Positions 53,066-60,610 of a stretch of 64,000 nucleotides of DNA are shown one piece after another (position 1 is the stretch's first letter; each line of letters opens with the position of its first letter). The stretch is from Streptomyces sp. CB00455. Lineage in GTDB: Bacteria > Actinomycetota > Actinomycetes > Streptomycetales > Streptomycetaceae. Below the pieces are notes generated by a model. That model saw nothing but the letters and a program-made list of their open reading frames with translations, was not told the DNA's origin and did not search any database. A program made the translations under genes and the position numbers. The stretch spans positions 666,650 to 730,649 of the forward strand of contig NZ_LIVQ01000005.1 of NCBI RefSeq assembly GCF_001905445.1. Direction: 5' to 3'.

Positions 53066-53431
53066 GTGCAGACCGACATCGATCCGCGCAGCCTGATCGG
53101 CCGCAAGGCGTTCGACCGCAACGGCACCAAGATCGGAACCATCGACGAGGTCTACCTCGATGACGCCACGGGCGTCCCGGAATGGGCCGCCGTCCGCACC
53201 GGCCTCTTCAGCCGGGACGCCTTCGTCCCGCTGGAGCCGAGCGAGCTGGTGGGCGACACCCTGCGGGTGCCCTTCGAGCGCGCCCTGATCAGGGACGCGC
53301 CAGACTTCGGCGTGGGCCGCCACCTCTCTCCCGAGCAGGAGCTCCAGCTCTACCACCACTACGGGCTGGACCTGACCCTGCCGACGGACCTCCACGGCGA
53401 CTTCGGCAGCCTGGCGGGCGACGACGGCTGA
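53066..53431 (+). CDS. PRC-barrel domain protein
   Basis: 121 residues from the GTG at 53066 (GGAGGG directly upstream). LIGRKAFDRNGTKIGTIDEVYLDDATGVPEWAAVRTG is a PRC-barrel, and after FVPLEPSELVGDTLRVPFERALIRDAPDF the chain ends in a short polar tail with HLSPEQELQLYHHYG. PRC-barrels occur in RNA processing factors, photosynthetic reaction centres and many small actinobacterial proteins, where they are probably protein-interaction modules. Its 5' region overlaps the promoter of gcvP on the other strand. Confidence 0.87.
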   Translation: MQTDIDPRSLIGRKAFDRNGTKIGTIDEVYLDDATGVPEWAAVRTGLFSRDAFVPLEPSELVGDTLRVPFERALIRDAPDFGVGRHLSPEQELQLYHHYGLDLTLPTDLHGDFGSLAGDDG

Positions 53432-53528
53432 AGGAGCGGGACCGCCCCGCCCGCGCCGAGCGGTCCGGGCGCCTCGGTAACATCCGTCACGGGCCGACGG
53501 GCGGGCGGCGGAGCGTGCCGGACGCGGA

Positions 53529-55007
53529 TCATGGTCCAGCGGCACCGGGTCCGCCGGGTCCGCCTTCCTCCGCAGCGGACCCGTCCCCCACCAGCGGCAG
53601 CGGATCGGCCGGCTGCAGCTCCGGGTCCTCCACCCGGAAGGTCCGGACCCGGCCGGGCGCCGATCCGGGCCGCTCGAACCGTACGGTCACCCGCCCGACC
53701 CCGCTGCCCTGCACCCACCCCGGCCCGTACACCGCGTGCCGTACGTCGTTGCCGGCCGCCCAGCGCCGCTCGGGAGCCGGCTCCGGCCCCCGGTCCTCCC
53801 CCGCTCCCTCCTGGCCCCCGGCGGCCTCGACGGACCCCGGCGCGCTCCCCACGGCGCCCGCCTCCGCGCCGGCCTGCGGCCGGGCGTCCTGGACCTCCTC
53901 CACCCCGTCCGGCCCAGCGGCCCGCGCCTCCGCGGTGAGCGACTGCGCGAAGAGGTCTTCCTGCGTGTAGTCCGCCAGCCCGGTCACGCCCACGCCCAGC
54001 AGCCGGACCCCGCCCGTGGTGTCCACCCCCTCCAGGAGCCGCCCGGCGGCCTCCCTCACCACCGCCGGGTCGTCCGTGGGCCCCCGCAGCGTCTCCGACC
54101 GGGTCAGCGTCGAGAAGTCGTAGCGGCGCACCTTCAGCACGATCGTGCGCCCCGAGTGCCCCGACCCCCGCAGCCGCTGCACGCACCGGTCGGCGAGCCG
54201 CTGCACCTCGGTCCGGATCCGCACGCGGTCGTGCAGGTCCACGTCGAAGGTGTCCTCCACGGACACCGATTTCGCATCGCGCTCGGCGACCACGGGGCGG
54301 TCGTCCAGCCCCAGAGCCATCCGGTACAGCCCCACCCCGTGAGAGCGCCCGACCATCCGCACCAGCTCGTCCTCCCCCGCCTCCACCAGGTGTCCCACCG
54401 TGGTGATCCCGGCGCGCCGCAGGTGCTCACCGGTGGCCGGCCCCACGCCGGGCAGGGTCCGGACCGACATCGGGGCGAGCAGCTCGCGCTCCGTGCCCGG
54501 CTCGATCAGCAGCAGACCGGCCGGCTTGGCTTCCTCGGAGGCCACTTTCGCCAGCATCTTCGACCCCGCGAGCCCCACCGACCCGCTGAGACCCGTGGCG
54601 GCCCGGATGTCCGCCCTCAGCCGCTCCCCCGTGGCCCGGGCCGTCGGGGAGTCGAATGCGACCCCGCCCGCCTCCAGGTCCACGAAGGCCTCGTCGAGGC
54701 TGAGCGGCTCCACCAGCGGCGACAGTTCCCGCAGCAGGGCCATCACCACGTCGCTGACCGCCCGGTAGACGGTGAAGCGCGGGTAGAGGTAGGCGCCGTT
54801 CGGACAGAGGCGCCTCGCCTGCGCCATGGGCATCGCCGAATGCACCCCGAACCGCCTGGCCTCGTACGAGGCGGTCGCGACGACCCCCCGCGGCCCGAGG
54901 CCGCCGACGATGACGGCCTTGCCCCGCAGGCTCGGCTTCGACGCCTGCTCCACGGAGGCGTAGAAGGCATCCATGTCCAGATGCAGAATGGTCGGCGCGG
55001 CTCTCAC
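53529..55007 (-). CDS. dinB: DNA polymerase IV (Y-family) with C-terminal extension
   Basis: 492 residues, about 130 more than E. coli DinB. Catalytic residues are in place: HLDMDAFYASVEQ (Asp10-region) and PLSLDEAFVDLE, the helix-hairpin-helix thumb MSVRTLPGVGPATGEHLRRAGI, and the little-finger domain. After residue ~350 comes an Ala/Gly/Pro-rich linker and then a compact end, AVYGPGWVQGSGVGRVTVRFERPG, resembling a short SH3-like module. No clear beta-clamp motif (QxxLF) except EDLFAQSL near residue 345. Error-prone lesion-bypass synthesis. GTG at 55007. Confidence 0.93.
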   Translation of the reverse strand: MRAAPTILHLDMDAFYASVEQASKPSLRGKAVIVGGLGPRGVVATASYEARRFGVHSAMPMAQARRLCPNGAYLYPRFTVYRAVSDVVMALLRELSPLVEPLSLDEAFVDLEAGGVAFDSPTARATGERLRADIRAATGLSGSVGLAGSKMLAKVASEEAKPAGLLLIEPGTERELLAPMSVRTLPGVGPATGEHLRRAGITTVGHLVEAGEDELVRMVGRSHGVGLYRMALGLDDRPVVAERDAKSVSVEDTFDVDLHDRVRIRTEVQRLADRCVQRLRGSGHSGRTIVLKVRRYDFSTLTRSETLRGPTDDPAVVREAAGRLLEGVDTTGGVRLLGVGVTGLADYTQEDLFAQSLTAEARAAGPDGVEEVQDARPQAGAEAGAVGSAPGSVEAAGGQEGAGEDRGPEPAPERRWAAGNDVRHAVYGPGWVQGSGVGRVTVRFERPGSAPGRVRTFRVEDPELQPADPLPLVGDGSAAEEGGPGGPGAAGP

Positions 55008-55082
55008 ACCACCGATGCTGCCCTACGCCTCTGACATCGCGGGGCCCGCTCCGCCCCGGCCCGGGCCGCTGGCGCGCGCAGG

Positions 55083-55721
55083 TCAGACGGCGCGGTTGCG
55101 ACGGGCGGCCAGTTCGTCCGCCGGGTTGTGCCTGACGAGGGTCTCGCCGGTGTCCACCCGCTCCCCGTGCAGCTGCGACAGCGCGTTCTCCACGTCCCGC
55201 CACACGACGCCCACGGCGATGCCGAAGACGCCCTGACCGCCCTGGAGCAGGCTCACGACCTGGTCCGGCGAGGTGCACTCGTACACGGTCGCGCCGTCGC
55301 TCATGAGCGTCATCCGCTCCAGGTCCTCGAAACCACGGTCCCGCAGGTGCTGCACGGTCGTGCGGATGTTCTGCAGCGCCACCCCGGTGTCCAGGAAGCG
55401 CTTGACGATCTTGAGGACGACGACGTCCCGGAAGCTGTAGAGGCGCTGCGTGCCCGATCCGTGGGCGGGACGCACGCTCGGCTCCACCAGAGCGGTCCGG
55501 GCCCAGTAGTCCAGCTGCCGGTAGGTGATGCCGGCCGCGGCGCAGGCCGTGGGCCCGCGGTAGCCGATCTGCTCGGGCGCCGGGCCGCCGCCCACCGGTC
55601 CGGCCGGCGTCGACTCCGGCTGACGGCGCGCGGCTGCGGCCGCACTGCCCTGCAGCGGGTACGGTCCACCGTCACTCCGTGCGGGGATGCCCCCGGTCGT
55701 ACCGTCGCCCGTGATCCTCAC
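55083..55721 (-). CDS. MerR-family transcriptional regulator (Rv1830 type)
   Basis: 212 residues from the GTG at 55721 (GGAGGG 5 nt upstream). After ~55 residues of Gly/Pro-rich leader, the MerR winged helix reads GPTACAAAGITYRQLDYWARTALVEPSVR, then RLYSFRDVVVLKIVKRFLDTGVALQNIRTTVQHLRD. The C-terminal part (MSDGATVYECTSPDQVVSLLQGGQGVFGIAVG) is not a metal site but matches the Rv1830-type family. It is last in the FHA-MerR-nuclease-MerR series. The long GC-rich leader of unclear structure is a Streptomyces addition. Confidence 0.9.
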   Translation of the reverse strand: MRITGDGTTGGIPARSDGGPYPLQGSAAAAARRQPESTPAGPVGGGPAPEQIGYRGPTACAAAGITYRQLDYWARTALVEPSVRPAHGSGTQRLYSFRDVVVLKIVKRFLDTGVALQNIRTTVQHLRDRGFEDLERMTLMSDGATVYECTSPDQVVSLLQGGQGVFGIAVGVVWRDVENALSQLHGERVDTGETLVRHNPADELAARRNRAV

Positions 55722-55901
55722 GCCGACCCTCCGTCCTTGACCTGCCACCTTGAAGGTAGGCAGTCACCAGGGGTGCGTCAACGATCGCCACACTCGGCAC
55801 GCCGAGTGATAATCACCCTGAGAGTGGTTTCCCGTATCTCCTCGTGGGGAAAGGCTACTCGAATGCGATGAATTCCCCCGGTGGACGACGCGGCCGATCC
55901 G

Positions 55902-56378
55902 TCACTGTTGCGGGCCGGTGCCGAAGTCCTCGGGCGAGATCTGGTCGAGGAACTCGCGGAACTTCTCCACCTCGTCCTCCTGCTCGTCGGGAATGGCGAT
56001 GCCGGCGTCGTCGAGCACGCCGTCACTGCCGTAGATCGGCGTCCCCGTCCGCAGGGCCAGCGCTATCGCGTCCGAAGGCCGCGCGCTCACCTCGACCCCG
56101 CTGGCGAAGACGAGCTCCGCGTAGAAGACGCCCTCCCGCAGATCCGTGATCCGGACCTCGGTCAGCTCCTCGCCGACCGCCTCCAGCACGTCCTTGAACA
56201 GGTCGTGCGTCAGCGGGCGGGCAGGGGCCATCCCCTGCTGCGCGAAGGCAATGGCGGTCGCCTCCCCAGGACCGATCCAGATGGGGAGGTACCGGTCGCC
56301 TCCCACTTCACGCAGGAGCACGATCGGTTGGTTGGAGGGCATTTCCACCCGGACACCCACAACGTCGAGCTCGTTCAC
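55902..56378 (-). CDS. Bifunctional nuclease domain protein (DUF151)
   Basis: 158 residues: MNELDVVGVRVEMPSNQPIVLLRE, LPIWIGPGEATAIAFAQQG, LTHDLFKDVLEAVGEELTEV and ARPSDAIALALRTGTPIY are the BFN/DUF151 signature blocks. Plant relatives cleave DNA and RNA; the Mycobacterium homologue is Rv1829. An acidic C-terminal helix (EDEVEKFREFLDQI) ends it. GTG start at 56378. Gap of 63 nt to the upstream MerR gene; 180 nt to the downstream MerR start. Confidence 0.92.
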   Translation of the reverse strand: MNELDVVGVRVEMPSNQPIVLLREVGGDRYLPIWIGPGEATAIAFAQQGMAPARPLTHDLFKDVLEAVGEELTEVRITDLREGVFYAELVFASGVEVSARPSDAIALALRTGTPIYGSDGVLDDAGIAIPDEQEDEVEKFREFLDQISPEDFGTGPQQ

Positions 56379-56441
56379 ACAGCAACCCTAGGACCTGCCC
56401 GGCAGGTTTGGGTAGTCGGGGCTCCCCTACGACCAGCACGG

Positions 56442-57203
56442 TCACTGCGGGCGGACCCCCAGAGCCGTCTGCACCAGGGCCTCGTGGAGCCGTACGGACA
56501 GCCCTGCCAGCTCCTTGAGCGTGGCCTCCGCATGCGCCCTGGTCTGCGGGTTGCGGTGCCGGCGCAGCGGTGCGACGACCTGCTCCACCAGACCCGCCTC
56601 CCGGTCCGCGGCAGCCTTCATCGCCCGCAGGTGGCGGGGCTCCAGCCCGAATCGGCGCAGATCGGCGATGAGACGGGCCACCGTCACGGCCTCGGCGTCG
56701 AATCCGCCTCCGGGCGCCTCGGCGAGCAGCCCGTAGGACTCCCACTCGGCCAGCTGCTCCTCGTCCACGTCCGCGGCCGCGATCAGTTCGGCCCGGCCCA
56801 CCCGCGCCACCGTGGGCCGCTGGCGGCCCACCTCGCCGTAGACGGCCGCCGGGGCGGCCGGATCGACGGACTCCCCGTGGGCGGTGGGTGCGGGGATACG
56901 GATCTGCTCACCGCGGGCGAGCGCGTCGAGCTGCTCCCGGATGACCTTCAGGGGCATGTAGTGGTCGCGCTGCAGCCGCAGGATGCGGGCCAGCCGCTCC
57001 ACGTCCTCGGTGCTGAACTTGCGGTATCCGGAAGGTGTGCGTCTGGGCTCGACGAGCCCCTCCGCCTCCAGGAAACGGATCTTCGAAATCGTGACTTCGG
57101 GGAACTCGTCACGCAGCGTGGTGAGCACCGTGCCGATGCTCACCAGCCGCCCTGCCGAGCCGGCGGCGCCGTTTCCGGCACCGCCCGTCGGTGTACGCAG
57201 CAT
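56442..57203 (-). CDS. MerR-family regulator, FtsR-like (Rv1828 type)
   Basis: 253 residues. MerR helix-turn-helix with VSIGTVLTTLRDEFPEVTISKIRFLEAEGLVEPRRTPSGYRKFSTEDVERLARIL, then a second winged-helix-like part (GRAELIAAADVDEEQLAEWESYGLL) and a long C-terminal helix region. This two-part layout is that of Rv1828 and of corynebacterial FtsR, an activator of ftsZ; the same role in Streptomyces is inference. ATG at 57203, 45 nt after the FHA stop, so co-transcription is likely. Confidence 0.92.
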   Translation of the reverse strand: MLRTPTGGAGNGAAGSAGRLVSIGTVLTTLRDEFPEVTISKIRFLEAEGLVEPRRTPSGYRKFSTEDVERLARILRLQRDHYMPLKVIREQLDALARGEQIRIPAPTAHGESVDPAAPAAVYGEVGRQRPTVARVGRAELIAAADVDEEQLAEWESYGLLAEAPGGGFDAEAVTVARLIADLRRFGLEPRHLRAMKAAADREAGLVEQVVAPLRRHRNPQTRAHAEATLKELAGLSVRLHEALVQTALGVRPQ

Positions 57204-57248
57204 GGGACCTTCCCTGGGGGTCCCTCCGGACGGGGTCCGGAGGGAGGG

Positions 57249-58082
57249 TCAGATGCCCCGCAGGCTCGCGTAGAAGACCAGCCGGTACTTGCCGATCTGC
57301 ACCTCGTCGCCGTTGTGCAGCGCGACGGCGTCGATCGGCTCACGGTTGACGTACGTGCCGTTGAGGCTGCCGACGTCGGAGACGGTGAAGCCCCCGTCCT
57401 GGCTCCGGCGGAATTCGACGTGTCGCCGGGAGACGGTCACGTCGTCCAGGAAGATGTCGCTCTGCGGGTGCCGGCCGGCCGTGGTCAGCTCGCCGTCCAA
57501 CAGGAAGCGGCTACCGGAGTTGGGACCGCGCCGCACGATCAGCAGGGCGGAACCGGGCGGCAGCGCTTCCACCGCGGCCTGGGCCTCGGGGGACAGCGAG
57601 GACGACACGTGCGGCTGTCCCGACACCTCGGCCTCATAGGCCTCGAGGCCCGAGATCGAGATGGTGGACGTGGTCTCCGAGGCACGCTCCGGCGTCAGAC
57701 CCGCCCGCAGCGGCGCCCCGCAGTTGGAGCAGAACCGGCTGGCCGCATCGCTGCGGTGCCCGCACCTGCTGCAAACCTGCTCGGCCGACATGGACGGCTC
57801 CTCGCGCCGCGGCTGCCCCGCGGAGGCATTGGTGGCATACGGGTCGGGGGCAAAGCCTCCACCCGCACTCGAGGTTGATGGGTCACCGAAACCTATGCGT
57901 CCGGTACCGGCAGGGTCAACGGACGACGCGCCGTGCGCGCCCGAAATGTCACCGCCCGCGACCTCGTCCCGGAAGAGCGGCCGGTCGCCCTGCCCTTCCC
58001 CCTCACCGTGACCGGCGCGGTGACGTGCCGCACCGCTTTCCTCACGGTTCTTCTTGCCGAACAACTTCTCAAACAACTTCAC
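57249..58082 (-). CDS. FHA-domain protein (GarA/OdhI-like) with zinc ribbon
   Basis: 277 residues from the GTG at 58082 (AAGGGGAAT upstream). It begins KLFEKLFGKKNREE and then has ~85 residues of polar linker. A zinc-ribbon CSRCGHRSDAASRFCSNCG sits near residue 102. The phosphorylation-type ETTSTISI segment (~134), comparable to the ETTS motif of GarA/OdhI, precedes the FHA domain (~190-277; GRHPQSD, SRRHVEF, GSLNGTYVN). In GarA/OdhI the phosphorylated threonines bind the protein's own FHA domain and control 2-oxoglutarate metabolism. This protein is almost twice as long as GarA and has the added zinc ribbon. Confidence 0.93.
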   Translation of the reverse strand: MKLFEKLFGKKNREESGAARHRAGHGEGEGQGDRPLFRDEVAGGDISGAHGASSVDPAGTGRIGFGDPSTSSAGGGFAPDPYATNASAGQPRREEPSMSAEQVCSRCGHRSDAASRFCSNCGAPLRAGLTPERASETTSTISISGLEAYEAEVSGQPHVSSSLSPEAQAAVEALPPGSALLIVRRGPNSGSRFLLDGELTTAGRHPQSDIFLDDVTVSRRHVEFRRSQDGGFTVSDVGSLNGTYVNREPIDAVALHNGDEVQIGKYRLVFYASLRGI

Positions 58083-58198
58083 GGGCGATTCCCCTTGACC
58101 GAAACAGACCCGCCCGTGGGGCAGGACGAACTCCGAATGCAACACCTGCCGACCCGGACATTCTCACAACGTCCGTAACCACCAGACAGTTTCCACCA

Positions 58199-58218
58199 CG
58201 CACCGCGACTTCGGTGCG
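58199..58218 (-). terminator. 7-bp hairpin in the DUF881-FHA gap
   Basis: cgcaccg (58199-58205), 6-nt loop, cggtgcg (58212-58218), 57 nt after the DUF881 stop and 117 nt before the FHA start on the minus strand. A modest stem; may be an attenuator or partial terminator. The rest of the 192-nt gap is presumably the FHA promoter. Confidence 0.5.
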
Positions 58219-58274
58219 CCGACCCCCCGCAGGCATCCGCCCGCATGAGCCGCTCCACTTTCCACTCCGCTTCA

Positions 58275-59270
58275 TCACGGTGACGACCGAGCGTAGTCAG
58301 GCTGCTTCGCCGCTCGCAAGGCATCCACAACGATCTTGGCCGAACGCTTGACTTCCACGGTGGCCTGTTCCTTCTCCAACGTCTGTACGACCCCGCCGGG
58401 GATGTTCAGGGCGGGCTCCAGATCCTGGGCCTGGCCGATCACCCTGAACTCGTAGGGCTGTGTGATCTTCTTACCGTCGATCCCGACCCCGCCGTTCTCG
58501 TCCGAGAAGTACGAGCCCGCCACCACGCGCACACCGTTGATCTGGATCGCCTCGGCCCCGGCCGCCCGCAGCTCCTGGAGCGTGTCCAGCAGCTGGTCGG
58601 ACCGCACCTGACCGGTGGCATCGCCGACCTTCAACGTGATACCGGGCCCCTGGGCTGCCACCGTACCGGCCAGGATGCCCAGTTGGCGCTCCTTCTCCAC
58701 CGTCTGCCTGCGCGCCTCTTCGGCCTGGTTGGAACTGCTCTCCAGCTCCTTGCGCTGGTCCTCCAACTGCTGCTTCTCGTCCTCCAGGCGCTTGGTCCGC
58801 CCGTCGAGCTCGTCCAGGATCCGTACGAGGTCCTCCTGACGGGCCCCACGCAGCGCACTGGAGTCGCTGTTGGACCGCACCTGGATGGCGAGCCCCAGAC
58901 CCAGCACGAACAGCAGCAGAGCCACGATCAGTTGGGCCCTGCTCACACGCGGTGGCCACAACCCGTCCGCGAGCCGCTGCCGGCCCGTCTGCACGGGCGG
59001 CTCGGACAGCGGCCCCGAGGGACCTGGTGCCCCGCTCTCCGCGGCCTGCGGCGGCGGCGCGGGCGGGAGCGGACCCGCCGGCGGGACGGGCGGGACCGAC
59101 GCGTCCGGGGGAACGGGCCCGGCCGGCGGCACGGGAGGCGCGGGCACCGGGGGCACGGGAGGACCGGGCACCGGGGGCGGCACCGGCGGGACGGGGGCGC
59201 CGGAGCCCGCTGCCCCCTCGGGCCCTTCGGACCGCTCCGGCGGGGTGTCGTTCGTACTCATCGGCCTCAC
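58275..59270 (-). CDS. DUF881 membrane-anchored protein
   Basis: 331 residues from the GTG at 59270, which overlaps the stop of the upstream gene as GTGA; ATG at 59261 is an alternative. Residues ~1-95 are a Pro-rich cytoplasmic tail, then one membrane helix (LIVALLLFVLGLGLAIQVRS), a coiled coil (LVRILDELDGRTKRLEDEKQQLEDQRKEL ...), and the DUF881 domain (GPGITLKVGDATGQVRSDQLLDTLQELRAAGAEAIQINGVRV). DUF881 proteins flank the small basic protein in most actinobacteria and are thought to act at the cell envelope or division site; mechanism unknown. Homologue of Rv1825. Confidence 0.9.
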   Translation of the reverse strand: MRPMSTNDTPPERSEGPEGAAGSGAPVPPVPPPVPGPPVPPVPAPPVPPAGPVPPDASVPPVPPAGPLPPAPPPQAAESGAPGPSGPLSEPPVQTGRQRLADGLWPPRVSRAQLIVALLLFVLGLGLAIQVRSNSDSSALRGARQEDLVRILDELDGRTKRLEDEKQQLEDQRKELESSSNQAEEARRQTVEKERQLGILAGTVAAQGPGITLKVGDATGQVRSDQLLDTLQELRAAGAEAIQINGVRVVAGSYFSDENGGVGIDGKKITQPYEFRVIGQAQDLEPALNIPGGVVQTLEKEQATVEVKRSAKIVVDALRAAKQPDYARSSP

Positions 59271-59599
59271 GCCCGGAACACGTGCCGGCGGATGGCCGCG
59301 GCGTTGGAGAAGATGCGGATGCCGAGGACCACGACCACGCCCGTCGACAGCTGGGAACCGACGCCCAGCTTGTCACCGAGGAAGACGATCAGCGCGGCGA
59401 CGACCACGTTGGACAGGAACGACACCACGAAGACCTTGTCCACGAAGATGCCGTCCAGCATGGCGCGCAAGCCCCCGAACACCGCGTCCAGCGCCGCCAC
59501 GACGGCGATCGGCAGATAAGGCTCCACCACGGCCGGCACCTCGGGCCGGACCAGAAGCCCGACCACCACTCCGGCCACGAGGCCCAGTACCGCGATCAC
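59267..59599 (-). CDS. Small basic family membrane protein (SBP/DUF1290)
   Basis: 110 residues with three or four membrane helices: IAVLGLVAGVVVGLLV, YLPIAVVAALDAVFGGLRAMLDG and VVAALIVFLGDKLGVGSQLSTGVVVVLG, ending in a basic tail (RRHVFRA). This is the small basic protein family (Rv1824; Bacillus YtrH/SbpA-like relatives). GTG start at 59599 overlaps the upstream DUF881 stop by 4 nt (GTGA), and its own stop overlaps the next gene in the same way, so the three are translationally coupled. Confidence 0.93.
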   Translation of the reverse strand: MIAVLGLVAGVVVGLLVRPEVPAVVEPYLPIAVVAALDAVFGGLRAMLDGIFVDKVFVVSFLSNVVVAALIVFLGDKLGVGSQLSTGVVVVLGIRIFSNAAAIRRHVFRA

Positions 59600-60495
59600 G
59601 ATGCACCCTTCTGCTGCTCTGCTGCTGTGGCTGTACGCACGGTCAGGCTCGACGCGGCCGGCAGCCGCAGGTCGTCCGCGGCGGACAGCGTGTAGCGGAT
59701 CCCGTAGCTCTCCTGCAGCACGTGCAGGTACTGGCCGTCCGCCGAGTCCTGGAAGGCGGGGCCGAGCCGCTTCTTGTCGCCCACCGCCAGCACTTCGTAC
59801 GGCGGTACCAGCGGCCTGTTGTCGACCAGTATCGCGTCACCCGCGGCCCGGATCGCCGACAGCGCCGTCAGCCGCTGCCCGTTGATCGAGACGGCTTCCG
59901 CGCCGGACTGCCACAGCCCGTTGACGATCTTCTGCATGTCACGGTCCCGCAGCCGCCCGGTGTCCGAGAAACCGGCGCTCTCGCGCGGGCCGCCACCGCC
60001 GCCCGACGACGTGCCCTTGGCGTCGTCCACGACCAGTTTGATCCCGGGTCCGCGCGCCGCCGTGGCCCCGGCCAGCAGCGCCACGAGGTCGCCCTGCCCC
60101 CCGCCCGGCTGCTTGAGCGCGGTCCGCTGGCGCCCGGCCACATCCGTCCGCAGGTGGTCGATGTCCCGGTCCAAATCCTTGGCCCGATCGTCCGCCCGCT
60201 CCACGCGGTCGATCAGCTCCTGATGCTCCTTGGCCAGCACCGGGGCGGCCAGCTGCGCCTGCGCGGCGCCCAGCGTGACGACCATGGCCGCGAGCACGAG
60301 CCCGCCCGCCAGCGCCAGCTTCGCCTTCAGGGTCCGCGGCAGTCCGGCGGTGCCCTCCGCCTCACGCCGGGCCGACGCCTCGGCGTAGCCCTCGTCGAGA
60401 CCGTGGTCCATCACGTGCGTCAACAGCGACATGGAGGCGTCCGGGCGAGCGGGCGGAGGTGACGCCGAACTCCGGTTGTGGGGCGGCTGCGACAT
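59596..60495 (-). CDS. DUF881 membrane-anchored protein
   Basis: 299 residues from the ATG at 60495; an ATG at 60504 is also in frame and neither has a good ribosome-binding site. Cytoplasmic tail with DHGLDEGYAEASARREAEG, a membrane helix (LALAGGLVLAAMVVTLGAAQAQ), a coiled coil (HQELIDRVERADDRAKDLDRDIDHLRTDV) and the DUF881 domain (GPGIKLVVDDAKG ... MQKIVNGLWQSGAEAVSINGQRLTALSAIRAAGDAILVDNRPLVPPYEVLAVGDKKRL). It is the Rv1823-type member, first of the DUF881-SBP-DUF881 trio, whose genes overlap by 4 nt. Confidence 0.9.
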   Translation of the reverse strand: MSQPPHNRSSASPPPARPDASMSLLTHVMDHGLDEGYAEASARREAEGTAGLPRTLKAKLALAGGLVLAAMVVTLGAAQAQLAAPVLAKEHQELIDRVERADDRAKDLDRDIDHLRTDVAGRQRTALKQPGGGQGDLVALLAGATAARGPGIKLVVDDAKGTSSGGGGGPRESAGFSDTGRLRDRDMQKIVNGLWQSGAEAVSINGQRLTALSAIRAAGDAILVDNRPLVPPYEVLAVGDKKRLGPAFQDSADGQYLHVLQESYGIRYTLSAADDLRLPAASSLTVRTATAAEQQKGAS

Positions 60496-60610
60496 GCCGC
60501 ACATCGTCGCATGTCGGCGCCGTACACACCCAATGCACCCGTCCCGCGGGCCGGCGGGGCACTCTCCCCGCCCCGCCCGCGGGACTGTAGGTCATCCGTG
60601 GATCCGAGGC

